From Pegea sp. RAD2-039 (Eukaryota; Chordata; Thaliacea; Salpida; Salpidae): a stretch of DNA of 64,000 nucleotides. The position numbers were made by a program, and so were the translations under genes. The DNA is taken from the NCBI GenBank assembly GCA_034620365.1, contig JAQGEQ010000071.1, positions 6,071,484 through 6,135,483 of the forward strand. Direction: 5' to 3'. This document shows positions 1 to 12,900 of this stretch, in pieces (the stretch's first letter is position 1; each line of letters begins with the position of its first letter). Below the pieces are notes generated by a model. That model saw only the letters and a program-made list of their open reading frames with translations. It was not told the origin of the DNA and did not search any database.

Positions 1-598
1 AATGTTTATAACTTAGTAAAAAAATGCTTGAAATTTTATTTGCAATAACTTTAACAGGCTCATCTTTAATACTTGTGATTTATTAGAGTTAAAAAAATAC
101 TTTTTAGTCTACGTGTGGTATACTTTAATAACGAGCTTCAAATTTGTAAAATTATAATTTGTTTGCGTCACGAATTTTTTTGTTTTGTTAGTGAAGTAAT
201 TTTCAAAATTGTTTTTTTTTACATCTACAATATAAGATTTAATTAGAAAGAATATTTAGATTATAGTTTATAGTATCTGACTTTATAATTAAAAGATTAT
301 ATTTATAGTTTAAAAAGATTTTCTTAAATTTATTACAAGTATAAAATTTTATTGTTTTAAATTGTTTTGGAACTTAATTTATTCAATTAAATAATTTTTT
401 CAACATTTTTTTTTGCCTAAATTCAGCATACATAATCTTAAATTTAACTTAAACATTTAAACAATTGTGTTTTCCAAATTCTTATTTAATTTTTATTTGC
501 CAAATACTAATTTGTAAACAATAATTATAAAAGTTTAGTTGACTTTTTATTTAAACATATTATTTTTTTAATTATGAATTTTATCTTTAAAACTTCAG
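1..598. other. AT-rich intergenic DNA upstream of ATG7
   Basis: The stretch is very AT-rich, with homopolymer runs and no open frame or RNA motif that I can support. It probably holds the ATG7 promoter and 5' UTR. No TATA or initiator element stands out from the background. Confidence 0.5.
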
Positions 599-2605
599 AT
601 GTCTTCTAGTAAAGTTAAGTTTGTTAGCTTTGAAAGTTCTGTTGGTAATGGATTTTGGTTTAAATTACAAGAAAATAAAATAAATGTTTATAAATTAAAT
701 GATGAAAGACAATTGATAAAAGGATTTTATACTAATGTTTCTGAATCATCAAAACTACCCTGTAGGCTATCATTGGATTATGAATCTTTCGATGTTGATA
801 AAAGATCTCCGTCTCTTTGCTTTTGTGTCCAAGGAAGTTTATATAACAAGAATACTATTGAAGACTTTCAAAATACTGATCTTAAGAGTGTTTTATCTTT
901 TGAAGGAGATATGATTTGGGATTCAATAATAAATGGAGATGCAATAAATAATCCACATTTGTTAGTTCGTTTTTCTTTATTGAGTTTTGCTGATTTGAAA
1001 AAGTTTAAATTTTATTACTGGTTTAATTTTCCTGTAATTATTCAACAATTTGAAATTTTAGTCAACAAAGTTGGTTCGATTGAAAGTGAAAGTTTAGAAA
1101 ACCAACTATTAGAAGCTGTTAATCGATTTTGTGATGAATTCAAATTTCTACCACCTTTTTTCGTTCTATCTGTTGATGATTCATTCGAAGTTCATCATCT
1201 TTCACAAGTTCAAACTTTACTAGAAGCTGGAAAAAAGTTAATTTTTGTTTTCTGTGATCCCTCATCTTCTGAAGAACATCCAGGATGGCCTTTAAGGAAC
1301 TTTTTGGCATTAATCAATCACCACTGGGCAACTAAACTTCAAAATCAAATCAGAATTATTGGATTGAGACAAAAATTTTCAAATGGAAAAAGAGTTTGTT
1401 CACATAGTCTGTATTTGAAACTAACTCTAAAACCCACTGCTTGTTTGCAACCAAAGTTTTCAGGTTGGGAAAAAAACTCTTTAAATAAACTTTCACCAAA
1501 AATTGTCAATCTTACTAATTGTATGGACCCTCAAAAGTTAGCTGAAACATCAGTTGGTTTAAATTTGAAATTGATGAAATGGCGGTTGGCTCCATCTATG
1601 GATTTACAAATGATTGCTAACACCAAGTGTCTTTTATTAGGAGCTGGAACTCTTGGATGTAATGTTGCAAGACTTCTGCTTAGTTGGAATGTTTCTAATA
1701 TCACTTTAGTAGATTCTGGAAATGTCTCTTTTTCTAATCCTGTCAGGCAATCTTTGTTTAATTTTTCTGATTGTTCAATTTCTGGAGGAAAACCAAAAGC
1801 ATTAGCCGCTGCAGAAAGTTTAAAAAGAATTTATCCAGGTGTAAATGCAGTTGGGTATGATTTAAAGATTCCAATGCCCGGTTATCCTATATATAACACA
1901 GAAGAAGCAATCCAAGGTCTCAACAAAGATCTAGACTTCATCACACAGTTAATTAAAGATCATGACGTCATCTTCTTATTAATGGATACTCGCGAAAGTC
2001 GATGGTTACCCTCTGTAATATCTGTAGCCAATCAGAAGCTTGTAATAAATGCTGCAATTGGTTTTGATACATATGTAGTTATGAGACATGGTTCATTTGC
2101 TAGTAAACAAGATGGTAGTTTAGATTATGATGGTGGTAAATTAGGTTGTTATTTCTGTGTGGATGTTGTAGCTCCTGGTAATTCAACTGCAGATCGAACA
2201 TTAGATCAGCAATGTACTGTTTCTAGACCTGGTATTTCTAGCATAGCTTCAGCAATTGCTGTTGAGTTAATGGTTTCTATTCTACACCACCCTGATGGTG
2301 TTTTAGCAAAACCATCTAATTTAAATGAGAAACCATCTGTGTTAGGTCTTGATCAACACCAATTTCGAGGTTTTATTCATGGTTCTGATTTTATGACACC
2401 AACTACAGTATCTCATGATAAATGTACTGCTTGTTCACCAAAAATTATTGAAAACTTTTTGAAAAAAGGCAATGACTTTTTACTACAAGTATTTAATTCA
2501 TCAATGTCTTATCTTGAAGATATTTCTGGCCTAACACAGCTATATGGTGATACAGATCTAGTGGAACCTAGCGTTATTGCTTTAAGTGATTCAGATTCAA
2601 TTTAA
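599..2605 (+). CDS. ATG7: ATG7, ubiquitin-like modifier-activating enzyme (autophagy E1)
   Basis: This is the E1 enzyme that adenylates ATG8/LC3 and ATG12 and passes them, through a cysteine thioester, to the E2s ATG3 and ATG10 in the cytosol. The protein has 668 residues in one uninterrupted exon, close to animal ATG7 (about 700). The N-terminal domain opens with the family pattern FVSFESSV...FWFKL. The adenylation domain has the nucleotide-binding loop GAGTLGCNVAR (about residue 350), followed by LVDSG and NPVRQSLF. The catalytic cysteine lies in DQQCTVSRPGISS (about residue 545), followed by AVELMVSILHHP. The acidic C-terminal tail resembles the ATG3/ATG8-recruiting tail. A possible poly(A) signal AATAAA lies at about 2645, and GMPPA follows about 150 bp after the stop on the same strand. 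The lack of introns is unusual here, where most genes are finely split. Confidence 0.96.
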   Translation: MSSSKVKFVSFESSVGNGFWFKLQENKINVYKLNDERQLIKGFYTNVSESSKLPCRLSLDYESFDVDKRSPSLCFCVQGSLYNKNTIEDFQNTDLKSVLSFEGDMIWDSIINGDAINNPHLLVRFSLLSFADLKKFKFYYWFNFPVIIQQFEILVNKVGSIESESLENQLLEAVNRFCDEFKFLPPFFVLSVDDSFEVHHLSQVQTLLEAGKKLIFVFCDPSSSEEHPGWPLRNFLALINHHWATKLQNQIRIIGLRQKFSNGKRVCSHSLYLKLTLKPTACLQPKFSGWEKNSLNKLSPKIVNLTNCMDPQKLAETSVGLNLKLMKWRLAPSMDLQMIANTKCLLLGAGTLGCNVARLLLSWNVSNITLVDSGNVSFSNPVRQSLFNFSDCSISGGKPKALAAAESLKRIYPGVNAVGYDLKIPMPGYPIYNTEEAIQGLNKDLDFITQLIKDHDVIFLLMDTRESRWLPSVISVANQKLVINAAIGFDTYVVMRHGSFASKQDGSLDYDGGKLGCYFCVDVVAPGNSTADRTLDQQCTVSRPGISSIASAIAVELMVSILHHPDGVLAKPSNLNEKPSVLGLDQHQFRGFIHGSDFMTPTTVSHDKCTACSPKIIENFLKKGNDFLLQVFNSSMSYLEDISGLTQLYGDTDLVEPSVIALSDSDSI

Positions 2606-2753
2606 ACATTTTCAAAATCTTTTTTCTTGTAATTGATTGAAGCTAATAAATTTTTAATGAGATTTTTTTTGTATTTATCTAAAATTTTTTTGTGATATTA
2701 TTCAACAAACTCGTTCTGTTTTCAAAAGGATTATTTTGTAAACAAATTTTGAA

Positions 2754-4572
2754 ATGTGGAAAGCGGTTATTTTGATTGGTGGTCCTGACAAAGGTTTGCT
2801 TCAAAAAATCAATTTTGATAAAATTTTCATTTTTCAATGTCATCTAGGAACCCGTTTTCGACCCCTTTCTTTAGGAATAGCGAAACCTCTGTTTCCAGTC
2901 GCTGGTTTACCGATGGTTCGACATCATATCGAAACTTGTTCAATGGTTTGTTTATTCAAATTTGAAATCTACAAATTAAGTTGTTATTAATTAAACTAAA
3001 ACAACTTGTCGAGTTTGTGTCAAGCACTTTTAAGCATTTCCAAGTGTCCAACTCTCTTGTAAATCAACATCAATGAAAGAATATTTGTTTCTAGGTCCCG
3101 GAGATCCGGGAAGTCCTGCTGATTGGATTTTATCCGATTGAAGAATTGAAAGTTTTTGTTGAAGCTATGAAAAAAGAGTATGATTTGAATATCAGGTGAT
3201 TTGAAAGGATTTGATGATGAGTTTGTAGATTTGATGAAATCATTTCAGGTATTTGATGGAGTTTACTTCGTTGGGAACAGCTGGAGGGATTTATCATTTT
3301 CGAGATCAGATCAGACTCGGTAACCCTGAAGGGTTCTTCGTCATCAACTCAGATGTTTGTTGCAACTTCCCGCTCAAAGACATCATTAACTTTCATGTGG
3401 ATCAAACTAGTGATGGAATCACACTAGTAGCGACTCATGTAAGACGTCATCATCGCCTGATTCACTTCAACTACTTCTTTTCTTTTAAGTCTTCTGATGA
3501 AGAGTCACTGAATTACGGTTGTGTCGTCGAGAAGCAGTTTTCTGGTGAAGTGGCGCATTATGTAGAAAAGCCAGAAACGTTTGTCAGTTCGCTCATTAAC
3601 TCCGGGTTATATGTCTTCTCAGTTAGTATCTTAAAAGATCTGGGAGCTATTGTGGAAGAACATTCATTTGCAAATGACGGTGGTGTCACGTGAGTACTTT
3701 TCTGTTTAACTTGCAAATCTTTCAATGGATTTGTTTATAGTTCGGAACCTGTAGAAAGTATCTCGTTAGAAAAAGAAATTATCAAACCATTAGCTGGTTC
3801 AGGAAAGCTTTTTGTTTATAAAATTAGTGAAGAATGGACTCAGATTAAATCAGCAGCGTGAGTTCTACACAAGTTCGATGAACAACCACTTCTGATATTC
3901 AGCAATTCATCTTTAGATCTGCAATCCACGCCAACAAGCTTCTTCTGTCGGTTTATCGAAGTAGTCACCCTAACCGATTGGTTCAAAACAAACCTGACGG
4001 ACCTGTTATAAGAGGTTAGAGATGAATCATCATCACAACTTCTTCATCTAAACAACCACAGGTGACGTTTTCATCCACAAATCAGCTAAAGTAGATCCAT
4101 CTGCTGTTCTTGGTCCAAATGTTAGTGTCAGTGAAAATGTGGTAATTGGACAAGGTGTTAGAGTTTCAAATTCTATTGTTCTATCTGGTTCAGTTTTAGA
4201 GGTAATAATTAATTGATCACATCAACTTTTTATTTGATGATTTTTTTAGGATAATTGTTGTGTTTTAAACTCGATTATCGGTTGGGAATCTTCAGTTGGT
4301 TGCTGGGCTAGAATTGATGGTACATCTCATTTCCCTAACCCAAATGTGAAAAACGCCAAAATGGTCAGTGACGGGTTATTTACATCTGATGGTCGCTTAG
4401 TGCCTTCAATCACTGTGTTAGGTAAGATAAATTCGAAACGAAACACTTTTAAACTGTTTGATCTTTAACAGGGCGTCAAGTGAAGATCGATCCTGAGATA
4501 GTGATCCTGAATAGCATCATCCTTCCAAACAAGAAGTTGACTGCAAGTTCTAAAAATCAGATCCTTCTGTAG
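2754..4572 (+). CDS. GMPPA: GMPPA, GDP-mannose pyrophosphorylase alpha (regulatory) subunit, 10 exons
   Basis: GMPPA is the allosteric partner of GMPPB and senses GDP-mannose in the cytosol. Exons that join in frame: 2754-2793, 2848-2945, 3095-3195, 3249-3438, 3490-3689, 3741-3857, 3917-4014, 4062-4201, 4250-4421 and 4472-4572, all with GT-AG introns of roughly 45-150 bp. The N-terminal nucleotidyltransferase domain reads [14 protein letters not shown], then TRFRPLS and [11 protein letters not shown], then [26 protein letters not shown] and HYVEKPETF follow. The C-terminal left-handed beta-helix shows hexapeptide repeats ([30 protein letters not shown]). It ends in NQILL, as in the animal family. 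The alpha form is supported by the long C-terminus and by the degenerate loop compared with the catalytic GMPPB. AATAAA occurs near 4775. Confidence 0.94.
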
Positions 4573-5005
4573 ATCCGTGATCTTCATCATATTTAAAATC
4601 ACATTCCTTCCATCAGCTAGCTATTTGTATCAAATATTTTAAAACTGTTTCAACTAACAACACAAATTCTTCAAGCTTTTTATCAAATATTCAACTAACT
4701 TTTCTTCAAACTTGTTGATTTTATTACAAATTTCAATGAGGACTGTTTCACAAATATCTATCTCGCTTCAATCTAATAAAATCTGTATCTGAACTCGTTC
4801 AAGTTAGCATGAAAGTAATTTTTAGTTGCCATCATGTGAGCTAACAACCAAGCAAAAAGTAGCATTGAACTCTTAAGGTTATTTGAGGCAGTTAAAAGTT
4901 AATATTTATCAGTGTCCGAGAATGGAGGATACATGAAAATGGAATCTTAAGATTAATCACTTTGATGTTGAGAGCTTTCAGCCCCTGTCAAGCCAATATG
5001 CATTT
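4573..5005. other. Intergenic, 3' flank of GMPPA
   Basis: The first 200 bp hold a likely 3' UTR with an AATAAA near 4775. The remainder shows no coding or RNA signal before the minisatellite begins. Confidence 0.45.
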
Positions 5006-7191
5006 ATTCTTGAACAACTTCAGTTACAACGAGGATTTTAGAATCTTATTCTTTGAACAACTTCACAACGTTTTAGAATCTTATTCTTTGAACAACTTCA
5101 GTTACAGATTTTAGAATCTTATTCTTTGAACAACTTCAGTTACAACGAGGATTTTAGAATCTTATTCTTTGAACAACTTCTGTTACAACGAGGATTTTAG
5201 AATCTTATTCTTTGAACAACTTCAGTTACAACGAGGATTTTAGAATCTTATTCTTTGAACAACTTCAGTTACAACGAGGATTTTAGAATCTTATTCTTTG
5301 AACAACTTCAGTTACAACGAGGATTTTAGAATCTTATTCTTTGAACAACTTCTGTTACAACGAGGATTTTAGAAACTTATCTTATTCTTTGAACAACTTC
5401 AGTTACAACGAGGATTTTAGAATCTTATTCTTTGAACAACTTCAGTTACAACGAGGATTTTAGAATCTTATTCTTTGAACAACTTCAGTTACAACGAGGA
5501 TTTTAGAATCTTATTCTTTGAACAACTTCTGTTACAACGAGGATTTTAGAATCTTATTCTTTGAACAACTTCTGTTACAACGAGGATTTTAGAATCTTAT
5601 TCTTTGAACAACTTCAGTTACAACGAGGATTTTAGAATCTTATTCTTTGAACAACTTCAGTTACAACGAGGATTTTAGAATCTTATTCTTTGAACAACTT
5701 CTGTTACAACGAGGATTTTAGAATCTTATTCTTTGAACAACTTCAGTTACAACGAGGATTTTAGAATCTTATTCTTTGAACAACTTCAGTTACAACGAGG
5801 ATTTTAGAATCTTATTCTTTGAACAACTTCAGTTACAACGAAGATTTTAGAATCTTATTCTTTGAACAACTTCTGTTACAACGAAGATTTTAGAATCTTA
5901 TTCTTTGAACAACTTCAGTTACAACGAGGATTTTAGAATCTTATTCTTTGAACAACTTCAGTTACAACGAGGATTTTAGAATCTTATTCTTTGAACAACT
6001 TCAGTTACAACGTGGATTTTAGAACCTTATTCTTTGAACAACTTCAGTTACAACGAGGATTTTAGAATCTTATTCTTTGAACAACTTCAGTTACAACGAG
6101 GATTTTAGAATCTTATTCTTTGAACAACTTCTGTTACAACGAGGATTTTAGAATCTTATTCTTTGAACAACTTCAGTTACAACGAGGATTTTAGAATCTT
6201 ATTCTTTGAACAACTTCAGTTACAACGAGGATTTTAGAATCTTATTCTTTGAACAACTTCAGTTACAACGAAGATTTTAGAATCTTATTCTTTGAACAAC
6301 TTCTGTTACAACGAGGATTTTAGAATCTTATTCTTTGAACAACTTCTGTTACAACGAGGATTTTAGAATCTTATTCTTTGAACAACTTCAGTTACAACGA
6401 GGATTTTAGAATCTTATTCTTTGAACAACTTCTGTTACAACGAGGATTTTAGAATCTTATTCTTTGAACAACTTCAGTTACAACGAGAATTTTAGAATCT
6501 TATTCTTTGAACAACTTCTGTTACAACGAAGATTTTAGAATCTTATTCTTTGAACAACTTCAGTTACAACGAGGATTTTAGAATCTTATTCTTTGAACAA
6601 CTTCAGTTACAACGAGGATTTTAGAAACTTATTCTTTGAACAACTTCTGTTACAACGAAGATTTTAGAATCTTATTCTTTGAACAACTTCTGTTACAACG
6701 AAGATTTTAGAATCTTATTCTTTGAACAACTTCAGTTACAACGAGGATTTTAGAATCTTATTCTTTGAACAACTTCTGTTACAACGAGGATTTTAGAAAC
6801 TTATTCTTTGAACAACTTCAGTTACAACGAGGATTTTAGAATCTTATTCTTTGAACAACTTCTGTTACAACGAAGATTTTAGAATCTTATTCTTTGAACA
6901 ACTTCAGTTACAACGAGGATTTTAGAATCTTATTCTTTGAACAACTTCAGTTACAACGAGGATTTTAGAATCTTATTCTTTGAACAACTTCAGTTACAAC
7001 GAAGATTTTAGAATCTTATTCTTTGAACAACTTCAGTTACAACGAGGATTTTAGAATCTTATTCTTTGAACAACTTCAGTTACAACGAGGATTTTAGAAT
7101 CTTATTCTTTGAACAACTTCAGTTACAACGAGGATTTTAGAATCTTATTCTTTGAACAACTTCAGTTACAACGAGGATTTTAGAATCTTTT
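5006..7191. repeat. 43-bp minisatellite, about 50 copies
   Basis: The unit begins GAACAACTTCAGTTACAACG and carries on through AGGATTTTAGAATCTTATTCTTT. The 43-bp period is read from unit starts at 7111 and 7154. Copies differ at a few positions (CTTCAG or CTTCTG; CGAGGA or CGAAGA) and in occasional short units near 5060 and 5370. The period is not a multiple of three and no long frame crosses it, so it is not coding. Confidence 0.97.
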
Positions 7192-8247
7192 TTAGAGAGC
7201 TGTTTCTACAATCTGATGTTAGTTTGTTGATTGATACAATTTTGGGAAATCTTAGAGACAAGACCCACTCAATAAATTTTGTATTTTGTGAAAGTGTTCT
7301 GATGCTAGGTAACTTCGCTCTAACAAGTACAGTGGCCCTAGAGATGACGCTCTATCATTTGATTTATGGGAGCACTGCTTACTCTGCATAGAAAATTGTC
7401 TTTCAAAACCTGATCCGTTTCACTAGGTTCATTGGTGGTCGTTGGGCATTTTTTAGGCGGTAGATAAGAATATGGGTTGATGTAATTTGATATTTGACTT
7501 CCTAGTTTTTTACTGATTTTAAATTTAAATCATTTACAAGAAGACGTTAATTTGTTTATAAAATATTTGTTTCTTTAACCTAAAGAAGTTTTATAAATTG
7601 ACATTTTAAATGAAAAGCTTAATTTGACAACAAAATTTTAAAACAAGCTGAATATTTACAAATCTTTTGCTAACAATAACAACTTTAAATTTTTTGTTAT
7701 TTTCATAATTCAATTAATTTGATTCCATATTTCAAGATTTATATTTATTATAAGTTTTTATAACATAGAAAATTGAATTATTGTAAAATTAAACATCTAT
7801 ATAATTAAATGCATAATACAAAATATTATATTTAGAATTGAAATAAGTTGTAACGTCAAAATTTGGGTGGTTATTTCATTGAAAGAATTGCAAACAGACA
7901 TTTTTATAATAATCACACCTACGCAGTCTTATTTTGTTTCGAATTACAATTTAACAAAAACTTTAATCAATCAAGAATTTGTTTATCGTTTCCAAGACAA
8001 CGTTTAATTTAAGACTTTTTTTATTTTATTTTTTATCATTTACGAAATGATTAAGTTACAAGTTTTGCTTTTTTGTAAAACCACCTACATAAACACAAAA
8101 CTAATTGATTTTATTAGAATCTATGCAACAAGCGAAGAAAAACACACTGAGCACACTAAATCATTACACTCTTATAATCAAACCAGTAAAAGTATTTACA
8201 CATGACTTTATTGTACCAATAAAATACTGTCTGATAAAGATATATTT
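7192..8247. other. AT-rich intergenic region
   Basis: No supported gene. A short open frame at 7152-7391 starts inside the last repeat unit and has no recognisable product. The right part is probably the 3' UTR of the minus-strand zinc-finger gene. Confidence 0.4.
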
Positions 8248-9381
8248 TTAAATATCCAATTTTATACCAGTTGAATTTAAGTCTATATAAAGTTGTTGGT
8301 TATGAACAGCTTGGTAATGACCACATAAATCACTAACTTGTTTGAACCTTTTACTACATAAATTACATACAAAAGGCTCGTTGTTGGTTGGCTGTGACAA
8401 GTTACTTCTGCTATTATCACATCTATTTTCAAGTGACTGTTGTAGAATGTGGTTGTATGTTTGTTGATGGTTGTTCTTGTAGCTTGAACTTTTATCTTTC
8501 AATGAAAGTTTAAGGAAGGTTTGATTGATATGTGTTCGTAGATGATTTGTTAAACTACTTGACAATGTATAAGTTTTTGGGCACCAGTGACATTTAAATG
8601 GTCTTTCTCCAGTGTGGATGCGAATATGGGACCGTAGACCATCTGCAGTCGTAAAACTTTTCGGACAAACTAAACATTTGTAAGGTCGTTCACCAGTGTG
8701 AGTTCGCACATGAATTTCTAATTTATGTTTGCGAAAATATTGTTTTCTACAATAGAAACACTTAAACGGACTCTTCTTGTGCGACTTTAAATGTATTTTC
8801 AATGACTCACGCGTCGTGAACTTCATCGCGCATATAAAGCATTCTACCAGCATCAATTGTGGATAACCTCGAACCATATGGCTATAAAATTGTGGAGATT
8901 CAACAAAATTAACTCCACTAACAGCATAAGCTGTTTGAATATCTTTTATATGGTAATCTACATGAGTTTTAAACGATGTATATTCTCTAAACCTCATATA
9001 ACAGAATAAACAAGTAAATGGGAAGTGTTTTCCATTCGTCAAATGATTCTTTGAAAGCTCATAACTTTGATGAAAAGTTTTTAAACAATTATTACATAGA
9101 GATAATTTCCTTTCATCAAAACCTCTCTCTTTTACAGTAAAGTTTTGTAAAGTTTTTTTACCACAAACTTCACAAGAAAACAATTTTTCACCAAAATGAC
9201 ACAACATATGAAGTCTTAAATACTTCAACTCGATTATTTTTCTACAAACACAACATCTAAACCCATTTTCTACCTCTTCATGAAATTCATGATCTTTATA
9301 TGACCTCTCACACACTTTACACTCTCTCACCTGACATTTATTTGCCTGACATTTTACTATTGCTTCTGAAAAAGCTTTCAT
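8248..9381 (-). CDS. C2H2 zinc-finger protein, single exon
   Basis: The product is a 377-residue protein with about eight C2H2 fingers, so a probable sequence-specific DNA-binding nuclear protein. The N-terminal third has Cys-rich, partly degenerate fingers (for example CCVCRKIIELKYLRLHMLCH). The middle has CLFCYMRF...THVDYH and CFICAMKF...HLKSH. The core is three tandem fingers joined by classical linkers TGERPYKC and TGERPFKC. A separate last finger, CNLCSKRF...HYQAVH, follows a 45-residue Ser/Asn/Gln-rich spacer. There is no KRAB, BTB or SCAN domain. The tight three-finger block should contact about 9 bp. Orthology cannot be assigned by eye. It sits head-to-tail with the helicase gene, about 590 bp downstream of it. 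Confidence 0.9.
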   Translation of the reverse strand: MKAFSEAIVKCQANKCQVRECKVCERSYKDHEFHEEVENGFRCCVCRKIIELKYLRLHMLCHFGEKLFSCEVCGKKTLQNFTVKERGFDERKLSLCNNCLKTFHQSYELSKNHLTNGKHFPFTCLFCYMRFREYTSFKTHVDYHIKDIQTAYAVSGVNFVESPQFYSHMVRGYPQLMLVECFICAMKFTTRESLKIHLKSHKKSPFKCFYCRKQYFRKHKLEIHVRTHTGERPYKCLVCPKSFTTADGLRSHIRIHTGERPFKCHWCPKTYTLSSSLTNHLRTHINQTFLKLSLKDKSSSYKNNHQQTYNHILQQSLENRCDNSRSNLSQPTNNEPFVCNLCSKRFKQVSDLCGHYQAVHNQQLYIDLNSTGIKLDI

Positions 9382-9967
9382 TTTGAACTAATCACAATCA
9401 ATAGGGAAGTTATATCTATTTGTGCTTGTACCATTGAGCTAGATTCGTTCAATTCTGAAACTATATATTTAATAAAAGAGGATACAAGTATTAAGGCGTA
9501 TTTCCTTACTATCAAAGTCAAACAAATTATCTCATGAAACCCGATCTAACTATCATTTTTACGAGCTCCGCAGCACCACGCTATTATCCTCAAGCCCACC
9601 ACTTCAAATGAACTGTATTTAAAAATGATGAAAAATGTCTGTGCTTTTAGCAACTTTATTTTTGGCTTGATATCAAATTCTAACTTGCGAAACTTAGCAA
9701 ATATTCTTTTTATGCAAATAAATAACTTATTTGAAGATTAACGTGTTTAGGGGACTCCCCATGTCGCTGCTAGAAATACTTTTAAGAATTTGAAAAATTT
9801 AATATTTTAGTTGAATTTGTAAAATATCAAAATTTTTAATTAGTTTTTAAAGATAAAAAACTTTTTGTTGAAGAACACTGAAATTAAATTTTGTTCAAAT
9901 TTACATCACAAGAATGCTACTTTTTTATTAAACAACTTTCTTAGTTGATCAAACTGAAAATCAGAGG
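9382..9967. other. Intergenic region between DHX37 and the zinc-finger gene
   Basis: Both neighbours are on minus, so this stretch holds the helicase 3' flank and the zinc-finger promoter and 5' UTR. I see no gene in it. Confidence 0.45.
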
Positions 9968-12900
9968 TTAGACTGGTGGCCAACTTTCGACAAGTGAAAG
10001 TCTCGAAGATGACGGGAGCCATTCACAAACAGCTGACAACAAATCTATAAAAAAAAAGTTTGAATGACGAATCTCAAAAAAAAATTGAAATTTTACAATT
10101 TGGTTCATTTTTCCAAATTTCTAATAATTTGGATTTTTGATGAATCTGCTTGGATATTAACTCTTGTAAAAGTGCCTCAGTTCGTGGTTGAAGTCTAAAA
10201 AAAGATTTTTAAAAATAGAAGATATAAAGATAGTGAGATAGAATGTTACTTTGCCCAACTTTTAACCATCGTGGTAGGTTTCGATAAAAATAAATTTGAA
10301 AAAGTTTTCATTTTCGGGAATATTTGACCCTCCAAAAAAAAGCAAGCAAACCATTTGTACCTGAAAATAGCAACTAAATACAGAAAAGTAAAAAGAAGAG
10401 ATACAAACTTGTTCATATTTTCAGGATAAACAATTTCATGGTCGCCTATTAACCATGACCGTCTACCATAGCTGACAGTAACATGACAGACCACTTCAGC
10501 GAGATTTTCATCGTATCTTGGAGAAGGTTCAAGTAGTGGCGAGGAAAAGGTGCAAAGATGAGGAAGAACTTGACAAAGCCATGAAGCTTCGAGCTCACAG
10601 ACGTCTAAAGTTGAAAATTAGTTTGTGATTATTACAAACTTGTAGCTAACCTTTCATATAAGTCTTTTCACTTGTTGATTCAGATAGTTCTTGAAAGATG
10701 ATGTAATCTGGTTGAGGACTTTTAAAAAGACACGATTCGGGATGAATGAAGACTGCTTCCGTAAGAAGATTACTGGGATCAAAGTTGATGTTAGATTTGA
10801 AATAAAAAACTTAACAATTTCAATAAATTTTAATATCAATTACGACTTCTTACTCCTGTCTCTACTCCTACTTATGTTAGCTATTACTAGATGAACTTGC
10901 TAGGTTTAATTCTATTCTAGTCAAAATTCCAACGTAATTTGATAACAACTAAACTTTGGGATTTAATAACTTCTTTAAAATAGGTCAAGTCAACACCAAC
11001 AGCTCTGTTTGAAATTGTTCAGTGACGTTCTTTAAATTAAACTTCTTCTAAATACTTTGAAAATCAGATTTAACTTCAAATGTTACCAGTTTCTTTCCTT
11101 ATTCTATTTTTGATTTATCACCAATACCTCTGCGTTTGTTCTTCTTTTTCTACTTTAAACTGGGATACCCAACATCATCTACTATCTTTTAGGATGATCT
11201 TTCTAGCAAATCATTCAACTCTTTGCAGTTGTCAAAATTTCAGATCAAATTACCCAAGCAATTCACCGACAATCATAAAAAGAAGTTTTCATTAAACTAA
11301 AAGCACCGAATAATCTCTATCACCATTAAGAATGTTGCGTAATTTTTCACATCGGTTACTAAAATAATCAAAGCGTTACCAGATTAAATCGCATTTGATC
11401 AACACCCACTAAAACCTAATTAAGCAGAAATTCTAAATTTGGGGATTGCTAGTAAATCGATACTGTCTATTAATGAGCTACTAATTTAAGTTTTAAATAA
11501 CTTATCATGAGTTGAAGTTTAAATCACCTCTGCTGTTCACGAAGTTTTGTTTTATCGTCAATTTTTCAACTAGTAAAAACTCATCTAATCAGAATACTCA
11601 CCAGTAATATGCGTTCTTCATCTGTTTTCTAATCTTTGGGTCTTCTGAGGTACAAGGAGGAGCTTTTTGAGCTATATGATCTCCAAAAGCAGATAGAACA
11701 ATCTTCCTCAATTTCTTTAACTGTTGAAACATCAATCAACTGATGAAGGAAACATCTTGAAGTTACTTGAGTGTCTGTAGGTGGAGACATTTTGTGTGAA
11801 AGTACAAGATCTTCATCTAATTGACAGCTGATGATGTTGGTTAACTGATTCCGTAACTTCATCACTTCATCCATAGCTTTAGGTCTTTACAACAATAAGA
11901 TCATCTTCATCTGTAAGATCAACTTGAAGAAGATATCAAACCTGAGACAGTAATTGTAACAAGCTCCTTTTCCTTTCATTCCAATTACTCCAACAGCCCC
12001 CAACATCCCCATCAAATCTCCCAACTTCCTCTTCTCTGATCCTTCTAATCCTGATCCACAAAGAGCCAACTTGATCTGAGCTAACCGACTCACAAATTGT
12101 TGTCGCTGAAATCAGAAACCAATCAGAAAAAAGCGCGAAACCGCGATCGCGTTACCTTGCTTTTGGCGTCGACTCCATCTGGAATTGCTGAAGCGTTCAA
12201 AAATAATTCCTGAAAAAAGAGTCGAGATGAAGAAGAGACTCGGAGGATGTTGATCTTCGATCCTTACTCCGACAGTTAACGCTGACACGATCGCGATCAC
12301 GTAATGAATGACGTCATCGTGTTTGCGTTGTTGGAACGCCACTGCCAGCATCTTTGCAAATCTGGGATGTAGGGGGAAGAGACTCATCAACTTCCCAAGA
12401 TCAGAAATCTTCCCGCTGAATTTAGCTGCAAAGATCAGATGATGAGGAAGATCTTGAAAGATCAACATCCAGTTACCTAGCCGCATCTTCTTCCTATCTA
12501 ATCCTTTTGTGTCCGGAGCTGTGATAGCTCCTAAAGAGATCAGAAGGTCCTCAGATGCAAGAAGTGAGTCCTCAGATGGTGGAGTTGGAAATGGGAAGTT
12601 AACAACTCGATCTATACTCATTGCTTTCATCTGATTGGTTAATTGAGTTAAAATTTCAACCAATCAGCGACGAGACAATTACTTGTAAAACGAGACTTGC
12701 GATTGGCTTCTGTTTGATCTCTGGAGGTTCAAATTGATCAAAGTCCGAGAAAACAGCTGAACTATACAAGCGATAAGCGTGACCTTCAGCTGTACGACCA
12801 GCCCTTCCTGCTCTTTGATTGGCTGATGCTTGTGAGATCCAAGTCACGTGGAAGGAAGACACACCAGTTTTCTGAAAGATCAAGATCAGATCTTTGCTTG

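Noticed and set aside
5006-7191. CRISPR-like direct repeats
   Set aside because: Units are strictly contiguous with no spacers of independent sequence, and the genome is eukaryotic.
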